From Verrucomicrobiota bacterium (GTDB lineage Bacteria > Verrucomicrobiota > Verrucomicrobiia > Opitutales > UBA953), in the NCBI GenBank assembly GCA_003569205.1, contig BGOK01000020.1, forward strand, positions 1-33,163: DNA of 33,163 nucleotides, read 5' to 3'. Made by a program: the position numbers and the translations under genes. This document shows, piece after piece, positions 24,329-32,716 of this stretch; within the stretch, counting starts at the first letter, position 1; each line of letters begins with the position of its first letter. The notes under the pieces are model-generated. The model worked only from the letters and a program-made list of their open reading frames with translations, was not told the DNA's origin and did not search any database.

Positions 24329-25387
24329 TCAGTCCCTGACGTAGACCCCTTGGCTAACCCGGTAGGTCCGCCAGTCGCCCGAGGGGGGTGGAACCGTGCC
24401 CGTGGCGATGACTTGGTGGGTTTCCCCGACTTCCTGCCAAAAAGCCCGCCTGCGGGTGTCGTCCAGCTCCCCTAGGACGTCATCGGCCAGAATGACGGGT
24501 GGGGTCGGGGCACGGCTGGCATCGCGACTGAGGCGGCCCAAGCAGAGGGCTAGGACTAGGAGCCGCTGCTGTCCCTCGGAAGCGTAGTCGGCGGCGTCTT
24601 GGCCTCCAAAGAGGATACCGAAGTCGTCGCGTTGGGGGCCCTTCAAGGTTGAGCCCGTTGCTTGGTCGACGCCGCGTAGCCTCGCCCACGTGTCCGCCAA
24701 TTGGTCAGCGGGGGTGTCCGGTAAATAGGTGAGGTCGGCGCCTTTGTCGGGGAAGCCCGCCCGGGCGCAAGCCTCACGGAGGGTTGTCGCCAGTTCGGGT
24801 AGGACCTTGGCCCGGGTCTCCACCATGAGCGTGGCCGGCGCGAGCATGGTTTTTTCGAAGGCTCGGATCGCGTCTTCCTGGGGGCGGTCCGTCTTGAGTA
24901 AAGCATTACGCCCTTCGAGGGCGCGGGTGTAGTCGCGGACGGCGTTGAGGTACGCGCCGTCGGTGCCGCCAATAGCGGCATCGAGCCAGCGACGGCGGTT
25001 GGACGGCGAGCCGCGGACCAAGCGGAGGTCGTCGGAGCAGAAGACGATGGTGGGGAAGCGACCCAGATGCTCGGCGACGGATGTCACGGGATTACCGTCG
25101 ACCAGCGCTTTGCGTGAACCCTTAGCGAGGCGTAGTTCCACCGCGGTACTTTCAGTCCCCGTACGCACATCGAGTCGCAGGCGCGCCTCGGTGCAGCCCA
25201 TCCGGATGAGCGGTGAAATCTCCGTGGTGCGGAAGGAACGAAAAGCCGAGACCAGCGCCGCGGCCTCCAGGAGGTTGGTCTTACCTTGGCCGTTTTCGCC
25301 GAGCAGGAAAACGCGGGGCGCGTCGGTATCGACGTCGGCAAACGGAAGGTTGCGGAAGTCAGCCGCGCGGATGCGGGTGACGCGCAT
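24329..25387 (-). CDS. recF: DNA replication/repair protein RecF
   Basis: RecF is an SMC-like ATPase that helps load RecA at gaps with RecO and RecR. The 352-aa protein has Walker A LLGENGQGKTNLLEA (30-38), IVFCSDDLRLVRGSPSNRRR, RDYTRALEGRNALLK, LKGPQRDDFGILFGG, ABC signature YASEGQQRLLVLAL, and Walker B PVILADDVLGELD. In many bacteria recF is beside dnaA and dnaN; here it sits 3 bp after a LysM lipoprotein and 43 bp before secG, in an envelope gene run. The start ATG 25387 gives the usual MRVTRIRAADFRNL. Confidence 0.94.
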   Translation of the reverse strand: MRVTRIRAADFRNLPFADVDTDAPRVFLLGENGQGKTNLLEAAALVSAFRSFRTTEISPLIRMGCTEARLRLDVRTGTESTAVELRLAKGSRKALVDGNPVTSVAEHLGRFPTIVFCSDDLRLVRGSPSNRRRWLDAAIGGTDGAYLNAVRDYTRALEGRNALLKTDRPQEDAIRAFEKTMLAPATLMVETRAKVLPELATTLREACARAGFPDKGADLTYLPDTPADQLADTWARLRGVDQATGSTLKGPQRDDFGILFGGQDAADYASEGQQRLLVLALCLGRLSRDASRAPTPPVILADDVLGELDDTRRRAFWQEVGETHQVIATGTVPPPSGDWRTYRVSQGVYVRD

Positions 25388-25390
25388 GGC

Positions 25391-26158
25391 TTACTGAGGA
25401 ATCGTTAAAGTTGTCCCGACCTTCAGGTTAGCCGCTGAGGTCATCTTGTCGCGGTTGGCGTTGTAGATGTCATTAGAGCGGGCTGGCGTACCGTAAGCTT
25501 TGATGGAAATTTTGGTCAGGGTGTCGCCGTTATTGACCACATACGTGGTGAAGGCGGGGGCCTTACGGCCAGTGGCCGGAGCGACGCCAGGAACGGCGGG
25601 CGTACCTTTGTCGGGGATGGCGGCCACACCCGGAGTCCGTGGGTCGTTCTTGGGTTCGGGATTACGGCCGCCACGGGAAAGTTCGGATACTTCCAACATG
25701 AGCTTAGAGTTTTCGTTCTGGAGTTTACGGATGAGTGCCGACTGGTCGACGGTGCCGCCAGCACTGGGCTCCAGCGGGCGTCCCGGGAGTTGTTGGATGA
25801 ACATCTTTTCAGCCGTCTTTACCATCTGACGGACAATTGGGCTTTGTTCCGAGTTCGGCTTGAGCCGGAGATACTGATTGAAGTGATAAATCGCCGGGAG
25901 CGGGTCTTGCAGGTCAAGATACATCCGACCAGCTTCCAGGTGAGATTCCGATGCTCCCTTGCGGGCGTCGATAACTTTGAGGAAGGACTCCAAGGCTTTA
26001 CGCGGCTCGCGCTGCTTTTCGTAAGTCATCCCTTGCCGGAATTCGCTATCCTCGAGTTCAGGAGTGCGCATCTCCGAGGAGGTATCTCCATCGCAACCGA
26101 CGAAGGCGAGGGTGCAAGCGAAGCTGAAAAGGGTGAGGACTGAACGGAGACGTTCCAT
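25391..26158 (-). CDS. Lipoprotein with TPR-like repeats, coiled coil and C-terminal LysM domain
   Basis: The N-terminus MERLRSVLTLFSFACTLAFV with GC (C22) looks like a lipoprotein signal, although F-V-G-C is a loose lipobox. Residues 38-120 hold TPR-like helices: FRQGMTYEKQREPRKALESF and YLDLQDPLPAIYHFNQYL. A short coiled coil is at 142-160 (LIRKLQNENSKLMLEVSEL) and a Pro/Gly linker at 165-200. LysM covers 205-254: TYVVNNGDTLTKISIKAYG, IYNANRDKM and KVGTTLTIP. LysM binds peptidoglycan N-acetylglucosamine, so it probably links the membrane to the wall. It heads the recF-secG run. Confidence 0.88.
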   Translation of the reverse strand: MERLRSVLTLFSFACTLAFVGCDGDTSSEMRTPELEDSEFRQGMTYEKQREPRKALESFLKVIDARKGASESHLEAGRMYLDLQDPLPAIYHFNQYLRLKPNSEQSPIVRQMVKTAEKMFIQQLPGRPLEPSAGGTVDQSALIRKLQNENSKLMLEVSELSRGGRNPEPKNDPRTPGVAAIPDKGTPAVPGVAPATGRKAPAFTTYVVNNGDTLTKISIKAYGTPARSNDIYNANRDKMTSAANLKVGTTLTIPQ

Positions 26159-26200
26159 GACTGAACAATCCCTTTCTGGGTGACTCCGTTCAACCTAAAA

Positions 26201-27103
26201 TCATTCGCAAAGGGCGGCGCGGAGGGCGCTCGGGAGATCAGGCGTCTCGAAGACGAAACCGGCAGCTAGGGCTTTGGCGGGCGTGGCGGCAAGGTCGCCG
26301 AGGAGTGTTTCGCGGCCCATCTCCCCGAAGACGAGTCCGACGGCAAACGCCGGGAGCGGGAGGATGGCTGGGCGGTGGAGCGCTTGGCCGAGGCACCGGG
26401 CAAAGGCGCGTTGGGTAACTGGCTGCGGGGCGACCGCGTTCACAGCGCCTTGGATACCTGGAGTCGCTAAGGCCCACTGAATCAGCCTGATTAGGTCGCC
26501 GAGTCGAATCCAGCTGAGGTGCTGCTGGCCAGATCCGACCGGGCCGCCGAGTCCAAGAGAGAAGGGTAGGCGCATTTTCTGGAGAGCCCCACCCGAGCCC
26601 GCCAGGACGACGCCAGTCCGGAGCCAAACAGTCCGGATGCCACGCTTCTGGGCGGACTGGGTGGCTATTTCCCATTGTTCGGAGATTTCAGCGAGGAAGC
26701 CGATATTAGAAAGCGAGGAGGCTTCCGTCACCGTTTCACCCGGACGCCTCACGCCGTAGCGGTTGATGCCCGACATGGAGATAAAGGCCTTGGGTGGTTG
26801 CTTGAGGCGTGCCAAGGCCGCCGCGAGTAGGCGTGTGCCTTCGACTCGACTCGAGAGGATGCGAGCCTTGGCTGCCTTCGTCCAGCGTTGGGCAATCGGC
26901 TCACCCGATAAATGGATGACCGCCTCTGCGCCTTCGAGGAAGGCTTCGTCAATCCACCCGCTCGCGACGTCCATGCCGCCCGGTCCCCGCGTGCGCGATT
27001 GCAAGGCCCGAACCTCGTAGCCGCCTTTCGCCAACGCCTTGGTCAGGGCCCGACCAATCAGCCCGGTGGCTCCGGTGAGGACGATGCGAGGTCGGTCGGA
27101 CAT
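26201..27103 (-). CDS. TIGR01777-family NAD-dependent epimerase/dehydratase-like protein (YfcH)
   Basis: The 300-aa extended-SDR protein has the Rossmann motif RIVLTGATGLIGRALTKAL (6-24). AEAVIHLSGEPIAQRWTKAA, ARILSSRVEGTRLL, FISMSGINRYGVR and IRTVWLRTGVVLAGSGGALQ follow, with QHLSWIRLGDLIRLIQWAL after them. These blocks are specific to TIGR01777 (E. coli YfcH, chloroplast SulA). The substrate is unknown. It lies 41 bp after the methyltransferase on the same strand. Confidence 0.92.
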   Translation of the reverse strand: MSDRPRIVLTGATGLIGRALTKALAKGGYEVRALQSRTRGPGGMDVASGWIDEAFLEGAEAVIHLSGEPIAQRWTKAAKARILSSRVEGTRLLAAALARLKQPPKAFISMSGINRYGVRRPGETVTEASSLSNIGFLAEISEQWEIATQSAQKRGIRTVWLRTGVVLAGSGGALQKMRLPFSLGLGGPVGSGQQHLSWIRLGDLIRLIQWALATPGIQGAVNAVAPQPVTQRAFARCLGQALHRPAILPLPAFAVGLVFGEMGRETLLGDLAATPAKALAAGFVFETPDLPSALRAALCE

Positions 27104-27144
27104 CCTTTACCTGTAAGCGGTAACCGTCGAGAAGTCCAACCAGC

Positions 27145-27723
27145 TCAACGCTTGGTCACCGCCAACACCCAGGGCTTACCGGGGTTGGGGACATGGCCGA
27201 TTTTTTCAACCGTGTCGCCGGCTGAGGTGCGTCCAGCCGCAAAGGCCAAGACGACGTCCGATTCGTCCATCCCTCCAGGGTGGCCCGTGTAGGCGACGCA
27301 AATGAGTCGGCCACCAGAGCGTAAGGCCTCAAAGGCAGCCTGCAAGGCGGTCGCCGTCGATTGCGGTTGCGTGATGATATCGGGGTTGCCGCCCGGTAGA
27401 TAACCCAAGTTGAAGATGGCGGCACCGACTTTCCCACGGTGCCCGGCCGGGAGCACGGTAGCGATTTCTGCGTGGCTCCGGTGGTGTAAACTCACGCGTG
27501 ACGAGAGACCGGCCAAGGTGCACAGGTTGTCCGTAGAGGCTATCGCTTCGGGTTGGATGTCGAAGCTATGGACGTGGCCAGTCGGCCCGACTGCTTGCGC
27601 GAGGAAGGCGGTATCGCGCCCTTTGCCAGCGGTCCCGTCGATCGCAATGTCGCCAGCCATGAGCACCGCCGCGGCGAGCGACTGCGCGCGTTCGGTGACG
27701 CGGATAGGATTTATGGGAGCCAA
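27145..27723 (-). CDS. Small class I SAM methyltransferase (YtqB/PF06962 type)
   Basis: Reading from a TTG at 27723 gives [20 protein letters not shown] and about 192 aa. [20 protein letters not shown] is motif [13 protein letters not shown] is motif II, and [20 protein letters not shown] carries the NLGYLPG motif special to this family. Longer readings upstream run through the menB gene and are not protein-like. The start overlaps the menB stop by 13 nt, implying coupling. The family is annotated as rRNA methylase, but Bacillus YtqB (MnmM) modifies tRNA wobble uridine, so tRNA is the likelier target. Confidence 0.88.
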   Translation of the reverse strand: MAPINPIRVTERAQSLAAAVLMAGDIAIDGTAGKGRDTAFLAQAVGPTGHVHSFDIQPEAIASTDNLCTLAGLSSRVSLHHRSHAEIATVLPAGHRGKVGAAIFNLGYLPGGNPDIITQPQSTATALQAAFEALRSGGRLICVAYTGHPGGMDESDVVLAFAAGRTSAGDTVEKIGHVPNPGKPWVLAVTKR

Positions 27724-28556
27724 GGGAATTTGCCGAAGTTCGGCGGACGTTTTTCGTTCCATGCCGAGCGACCTTCGTCGCCTTCTTCGGTCAAGTAGTA
27801 GAGTAAGGTGGCATTGCCAGCGAGTTCCTGGATGCCGGCTTGGCCATCCAGCTCGGCGTTGAAGGCCGACTTCAGGCAGCGGATAGCGAGCGGGCTCTTG
27901 GCCATGACCTCGCGGGCCCATTGCACGCCTTCAGCGTCGAGCTGTTCGTAAGGCACGACGGCATTGACCAAGCCCATCTCGAGGGCCTGTTTGGCGTCGT
28001 ATTGACGGCAGAGATACCAGATTTCGCGGGCCTTCTTCTGGCCGATAATTCGGGCGAGGTAGGAAGCACCGAAGCCACCGTCGAAGCTGCCCACGCGCGG
28101 TCCGCTCTGTCCGAAGACGGCGTTGTCGGCGGCGATGGTGAGGTCGCAAATGACGTGGAGGACGTGGCCGCCGCCAATGGCGAAGCCAGCGACGAGCGCG
28201 ATGACGACCTTAGGCATCGAGCGGATGAGGCGTTGCAGGTCGAGGACGTTTAGGCGGGGCACGCCATCCTTGCCGACGTAGCCACCTTTCTTGTCGCCGC
28301 GAATTTTCTGATCGCCCCCGGCGCAGAAGGCGAACTTGCCGTCATGCTGGGGGTTGGCGCCGCGGAGGAGGACCACCCCGATGGAACCGTCGTCGCGGGC
28401 ATCGGAAAAAGCCTTGAGCATTTCCGCGACGGTGTCGGGCGTGAAGGCGTTGCGGCGAGACGGGCGATTGATGGTCACGCGGGCGATACCCTCCGCCTTT
28501 TCATAGACGATGTCGGAGAACTCCCCGCTTCTCTGCCAGCGAATTTCGGGCTGCAT
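27711..28556 (-). CDS. menB: 1,4-dihydroxy-2-naphthoyl-CoA synthase
   Basis: MenB closes the naphthoate ring in menaquinone synthesis. The 281-aa crotonase-fold protein has [32 protein letters not shown] (oxyanion region, from 75), [40 protein letters not shown] and the C-terminal [20 protein letters not shown]. All are hallmarks of MenB, not of generic enoyl-CoA hydratases. G152 in QSGPRVG suggests the bicarbonate-dependent type I enzyme. No other men gene is in the window. Confidence 0.95.
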   Translation of the reverse strand: MQPEIRWQRSGEFSDIVYEKAEGIARVTINRPSRRNAFTPDTVAEMLKAFSDARDDGSIGVVLLRGANPQHDGKFAFCAGGDQKIRGDKKGGYVGKDGVPRLNVLDLQRLIRSMPKVVIALVAGFAIGGGHVLHVICDLTIAADNAVFGQSGPRVGSFDGGFGASYLARIIGQKKAREIWYLCRQYDAKQALEMGLVNAVVPYEQLDAEGVQWAREVMAKSPLAIRCLKSAFNAELDGQAGIQELAGNATLLYYLTEEGDEGRSAWNEKRPPNFGKFPWLP

Positions 28557-28645
28557 GGGTTCAAGTTGGCGACCTCCCCCGCTTTTTCCAATGAATAACC
28601 GACGGGACGCTTGAAAAACGCATTTTAAACCGCACAGGTTGGGGT

Positions 28646-29141
28646 ATGGCTAAATTGACCCCCGCGCAAATCTCCAAGGTCTCCCAATGGGTGGCCGACG
28701 GTTCGACCCTTTCGGTGATTCAAGGTCGGCTTTCCTCCGAGCTCGGGATTTCGATGACCTTCTTAGATGTCCGTTTTCCTGGTCGATGACCTTAACCTTA
28801 CCCTCCAAGAGAAGGAAGAGCCCAAGAAGGCGGAGGCTGTCGTCGAAGAACTGCCTCCGACCGAAGCGGCCGGCGTGGATGCTACCGAGCCGGCGGCGCC
28901 AGCGGATGCCGTCCCGGCAGGTCCGTCGAACGTGAAGGTCGAAATCGACGCTTTGGCTCGCGAGGCCACGATGGTCAGTGGATCGGTAACTTTCTCCGAT
29001 GGCCAGTTAGCCGATTGGTATATCGATATGGAAGGCCGCCCGGGTGTCGTCCCGCGCGTCCCTGGTTATCGTCCCAGCCAGCCAGACATCGCCGACTTCC
29101 AGACCAAGCTCGACCTCGTCCTACGCCAGTCCGGCTACTGA
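28646..29141 (+). CDS. Unknown two-part protein, one frameshift
   Basis: The ATG at 28646 opens [20 protein letters not shown] and [16 protein letters not shown]. Removing one T from the TTTT at 28774-28777 joins [20 protein letters not shown], giving about 164 aa instead of a stop at 28787. The N-terminal 45 residues look like a small helix-turn-helix ([17 protein letters not shown]). A Glu/Pro/Ala linker spans about 55-90. The C-terminal part ([20 protein letters not shown], then [19 protein letters not shown]) looks like a compact beta domain. I do not recognise the family. It is divergent from menB and ends 4 bp before the convergent ispD. Confidence 0.7.
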
Positions 29142-29145
29142 GCGC

Positions 29146-29850
29146 TTAGCGCGTCTTTAGAATCGCCTCGGCGAGGACAAAATCGGCGGGCCGCGTAAGC
29201 TTCAAGTTAACCGACGGGTTTTCCACTAAGGCCACATCTTGCCCGACAAATTCGACGGCGGAGCTGTCATCGGTAACTTTACGACCGAGTTCAGAAACTT
29301 TACGGTAAGCTTTCAGGACGATGGACGTGCGGAAGACTTGGGGCGTTTCCGCGGTCCAGACCAAGGCGCGGTCGGGCGAACTGCCCACCGAGGCCGAGTG
29401 TTCTTTGGCGATTTTAACGGTGTCGGCCGCGCGGCCAGCGAGGATGGCTCCGCCCATCTCGTGGGCTTTCTCGCGGACCTTGCGGATGGCTTCGGCCGTC
29501 ACGAGTGGACGGGCGCCGTCGTGGATGTGAACGAGGCCAGTATGGCCTTCGCAGGCCGTCAGCGCAGCCAAGACCGAATCCTGCCGTGAGTCGCCACCGG
29601 GCACGAAATCGATACGCAGATCCCCGTTGGGGTGTGCCGCAAGCATCGTCAGCATCCGGGCTTTTTGATCCTCGTTGCGGTAAGTGATAACCACTCGGCT
29701 AATCAAGCCCGTGGCTTGAAAGGTCTTCAGCGAATGCAGGAAGACGGGCAGCCCAGCCAGTGGGGCGGTAATCTTGTCGTCGACGGTCGCCTGCATCCGC
29801 TGGGCGGAACCTGCAGCGAGGAGAATCAGGATGTCGTCGGGAGCGCTCAC
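29146..29850 (-). CDS. ispD: 2-C-methyl-D-erythritol 4-phosphate cytidylyltransferase
   Basis: IspD makes CDP-ME from MEP and CTP, the third step of the non-mevalonate isoprenoid pathway. The 234-aa protein has LLAAGSAQRM (CTP loop), PVFLHSLKTFQ, FVPGGDSRQDSVLAAL, VHIHDGARPLV and ETPQVFRTSIVLKAY. KVTDDSSAVEFVG and ENPSVNLKLTRPADFVLAE complete the set. The nucleotide loop is a little divergent (ATVDDKITAPLAG where KQF is usual). Its ATG overlaps the pyrF stop by 4 bp. Confidence 0.94.
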   Translation of the reverse strand: MSAPDDILILLAAGSAQRMQATVDDKITAPLAGLPVFLHSLKTFQATGLISRVVITYRNEDQKARMLTMLAAHPNGDLRIDFVPGGDSRQDSVLAALTACEGHTGLVHIHDGARPLVTAEAIRKVREKAHEMGGAILAGRAADTVKIAKEHSASVGSSPDRALVWTAETPQVFRTSIVLKAYRKVSELGRKVTDDSSAVEFVGQDVALVENPSVNLKLTRPADFVLAEAILKTR

Positions 29851-30551
29851 GAAGCTTCGCCGATTTCACGGCGGATCTGTCGGGTCTTGGCTGCTGGGTC
29901 CTTGTCCTTGAGAATCGGCCGACCGACCACAATGAAGCTCGCGCCCGCGGCGGCCGCTTGGGCGGGTGTCATGACCCGATTCTGATCGTCGCCCGCGGCG
30001 TCGGGGTAGCGAATGCCCGGCGTGACCAGCGTGGGGGCAATGCCCAGTTCTGCGCGGAGCATCGGGAGTTCTAGGGGCGAGCAGACGAGGCCGTGGGAAC
30101 CCGCTTGGATCGCCATGCGGCCAAGGAGGCGGACCTGCTCTTCAGGGGTCCGCTGTACGCCGATGGCTGTGAGTTGCGCTTGGTCCATCGAGGTGAGGAC
30201 CGTGACCGACAGCAGTTGGCAGTCGGGGAGGGCGACATCGGCCGCCTCACGGGCGCGAGCGATCATTTCAGGGCCACCGGCTGCATGTAGCGTCAGTAGC
30301 GAACAAGGGCGACCTTTGAGGCTCTTGATGGCCGAGGCTACCGTGTTGGGGATGTCGTGCAGCTTGAGGTCGAGGAAGACCTTAAAACCGAGTGCATGAA
30401 ATTCGTCGACGATGCTGGGACCGTGGCGAGTGAAGAGCTGGAGGCCAAGTTTGACCCAGACCAAGTTGCCGGCCAACGGACGAGCCAAAGCCAAGGCTTC
30501 TTCTTTTGTTTCGACGTCAAGGGCGAGGATGAGGCGGCAACCAGAAGACAT
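29847..30551 (-). CDS. pyrF: Orotidine 5'-phosphate decarboxylase
   Basis: PyrF forms UMP from OMP, the last step of de novo pyrimidine synthesis. The 234-aa TIM barrel has LILALDV (D12), VWVKLGLQLF (K34), FLDLKLHDIPNTV (D61, K63, D66, the catalytic DxKxxD), LLTLHAAGGPEM, LVTPGIRY and FIVVGRPI. The length fits the short bacterial group I form. Overlap with ispD suggests coupled expression. The 188-bp gap upstream of it carries hairpins but no gene. Confidence 0.95.
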   Translation of the reverse strand: MSSGCRLILALDVETKEEALALARPLAGNLVWVKLGLQLFTRHGPSIVDEFHALGFKVFLDLKLHDIPNTVASAIKSLKGRPCSLLTLHAAGGPEMIARAREAADVALPDCQLLSVTVLTSMDQAQLTAIGVQRTPEEQVRLLGRMAIQAGSHGLVCSPLELPMLRAELGIAPTLVTPGIRYPDAAGDDQNRVMTPAQAAAAGASFIVVGRPILKDKDPAAKTRQIRREIGEAS

Positions 30552-30601
30552 GAGGTAGGTTTAGGAAGTCAGCGCTTAGGTCGCAAGAGAAAGAGATGGA
30601 T

Positions 30602-30733
30602 GGGGAGGTACGTGAGCAAGCGGGCACGGAGGCCAGGGAAAGGGCGTAGATTCTCCCTGGCAATCAGGGGGAGGTACGCGGAAGACGGACACAAAGGTGT
30701 ACCCGCTAGACCCCATTCCCGCCTGCCCCCTGA
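30602..30733. repeat. Nested intergenic inverted and direct repeats
   Basis: CCAGGGA (30633) pairs with TCCCTGG (30654). TCAGGGGG (30664) pairs with CCCCCTGA (30726) across about 54 nt. GGGGAGGTACG occurs directly at 30602 and 30668. The structure sits just past the hydrolase stop and before pyrF; with no T-tract it is not a clear terminator. Confidence 0.5.
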
Positions 30734-30739
30734 CTGGGC

Positions 30740-31658
30740 CTACTTCTTTGCTGGGGTCGTGCTGGGGAGCTTAGAGACCGAATTATTAAAGGGCTTGGCT
30801 GGCGTCTTGCTCAAGAGATGCAGGTCGATCCATTCGGCCATGCGCACGTTGTCTTCGCCCATTTCTTTCCAGCCACCGTGGCCCGCCCCTTCGCGGATGA
30901 GGACCTCACAGGTAGCGCCGGCGTCGGTAGACTTCTTCTGGAAACGCAGGGCCTGGCTGAAGTGCACGAGCACGTCGTTGTCACCTTGGACAATGTAGAT
31001 CGGCGGCTGGGCTTTTTTGACCCACGTCATGGGCGACAGCGCCTTACCCATCGCGGCCATGCCTTCCGGGGTAGCAATTTGGGGGCCAAAGGCAGGCTTG
31101 CGGAAAGCGAGCGGGCCGACGCCGTTAAGGCCATCGTTCTCGGTGATCCAGCTGATGAAGTCGGTCGGTGGGTAATAGCAGGCGACGGCTTGCACCTCGC
31201 TGCTCGCGCGGTCGATGGGATCCGTAGCCTTCACATTGCCGGCGTCGCCCTTGACGGCGAGCATCAGCGAGAGGTGGCCGCCAGCACTGCTACCGGTGAC
31301 GCCGATCTTATTTGGGTCGATCCCGTAGGTGGCGGCGTTGGCCCGGACGAACCGGACCGCGCGCTGCACGTCGGTCACGATCTCGTCGATATGGAAGCGC
31401 GGTTGCGAGCCATGCACAACGACGAAGGTCGTGTAGCCAGACTTCGTCCAGCCGCCATCACCGATACCATTGTGATTGGAGTTCCAACCCCCGCTCACAA
31501 TCTTGATCATCGCCGCGCCATTAGGCTTGGCTGGCGTGAAGACATCCAGCGTGAGCGCGAAGCCATCGCGCTTCTGGTAGATGACGTCGCGGAGGCGGGT
31601 GGTCTCCTGCGCACTGGCAAGGGAAAGGGTGAACAGGAGGGCAAGGGAAGCTACGCAT
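30740..31658 (-). CDS. Secreted BD-FAE-type alpha/beta hydrolase, one frameshift
   Basis: The ATG at 31658 starts MRSF. Removing one base from the GGG at 31645-31647 joins LALLFTLSLASAQETTRLRD, giving a perfect signal peptide and about 305 aa. Otherwise the protein would start at an internal ATG (31510) and lose its leader. IKIVSGGWNSN replaces the HGG oxyanion loop. VVVHGSQPRFHIDEIVTDVQ and GIDPNKIGVTGSSAGGHLSL follow, with the nucleophile Ser124 in corrected numbering. IYIVQGDNDVLV carries the acid and EGAGHGGW the histidine. This group includes feruloyl and acetyl xylan esterases; the substrate is unknown. It lies 62 bp after the YhcH gene. Confidence 0.85.
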
Positions 31659-31720
31659 GGCGGGATGGGGTGACTTCACGATGAAAGCCAGCCAGCCGCT
31701 ATCGAGGCAAAACCGTGACC

Positions 31721-32176
31721 CTAGACCTTGAACTTGATGACAACCTTCAAGACTTCAGCGGGCTGGTCGACTATGACGCCCGGTTGGTGGCCATCTTGCG
31801 GGTAGAAAACGGTGAAGCTGCCAGGGCGGAAATGCAGGCGCGTCGTGGGCTGGCTAGGGTGGGCGAATTTAGCGACGTCCTTCTCGGGCTTGTAGGGCTC
31901 GGTCACCGTCAGGGTGCGCACGTCCGTGTGACCGCAGATTTCTTCACCCGCAAAGAGCACTTGGATATCACCGAAGACCTCGTGGGCCTCCCATTTCTTT
32001 TCGCTGTCGGGCTTGGTGGTGTAGCGTTGCACACCGGCGGTCAGAGCGGGCCCCGCAATCTCATATTTACCGTCCGGCGTCTGCGGGTCGAAAGCCTTGA
32101 GCCAAGCAAAAGCCTGCGGGAAGGACGGATGTAACCCTTCGTATTGAGCGGAGTGGACGAGCTGATCTTGGATCAT
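31721..32176 (-). CDS. YhcH/YjgK/YiaL (EbgC/TabA) family cupin
   Basis: The 151-aa protein matches DUF386: DGKYEIAGPALTAGVQRYTT, KKWEAHEVFGDIQVLFAGEE and FTVFYPQDGHQPGV, with the His and Asp residues that hold a metal in the beta-sandwich. Relatives include EbgC, a modifier of beta-galactosidase complex, and NanQ (YhcH), which speeds anomerisation of sialic acid. The nearby sugar esterases fit a carbohydrate role, but this is inference. It starts 14 bp after the NusG-like gene. Confidence 0.9.
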   Translation of the reverse strand: MIQDQLVHSAQYEGLHPSFPQAFAWLKAFDPQTPDGKYEIAGPALTAGVQRYTTKPDSEKKWEAHEVFGDIQVLFAGEEICGHTDVRTLTVTEPYKPEKDVAKFAHPSQPTTRLHFRPGSFTVFYPQDGHQPGVIVDQPAEVLKVVIKFKV

Positions 32177-32190
32177 GGCTTGGCAATGGT

Positions 32191-32716
32191 TTAGACTTCT
32201 TCGTTCGGAAGCCCTTCGACATCTTCAGAGGAGAGTTCGACGGGCTGGTCGGAGCCGAGTAACGAAAGCAGCACGGCGATACGTTTCTGCGGCGTCTCGA
32301 GACGCAGGACTTCGCCTTCGGAGCCCGCGAGATGCCGCGGACGATGCGCACCTTAGCCCCAATTTGCAGTTCTTCATCTAGGGCCGAGAGGATGGCGTCA
32401 GGCCAAGGGCGAGCAGTTCGTTGATTACTTTGACGTCCACTTCGACGGGTTGGCCGTTCTTGGCAACAAGGTGTAGGACCCCGCGGGTACTCCGGACGGA
32501 GCCGATGAGTTCCGCCGCGTCGTAGCGAAGGAAGAGGTAGCCGGGGAAGAGGGGCTCGACGACCTCGCGGTTCTTCTCATGTCCGCGGCGGGTGCGGCGG
32601 ATGCGTGGGAAGACCAGCTCGACTGGACCCAGCGCTCGCAGGTTGCGGACGGCCACCGCCTCTTGGCGAGGCTTGGCCTTCACGCAGAACCATGCGAGGG
32701 CGGGTTGGTCGGTCAT
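32191..32716 (-). CDS. NusG/RfaH-like transcription factor, two frameshifts
   Basis: The first 100 residues, from MTDQPALAWFCVKAKPRQEA through FPRIRRTRRGHE and VVEPLFPGYLFLRYD to VRSTRGVLHLVAKNG, are a NusG N-terminal domain of the RfaH/specialised-paralogue kind. Adding one base near 32402 joins DAILSALDEELQIGAKVRIV. Adding one near 32327 joins GSEGEVLRLETPQKRIAVLL and ends LPNEEV with a TAA at 32191. This gives about 175 aa with a KOW-like C-terminal domain. These factors bind RNA polymerase and reduce pausing in long operons. The ATG overlaps the CcsA stop (ATGA). Confidence 0.85.
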
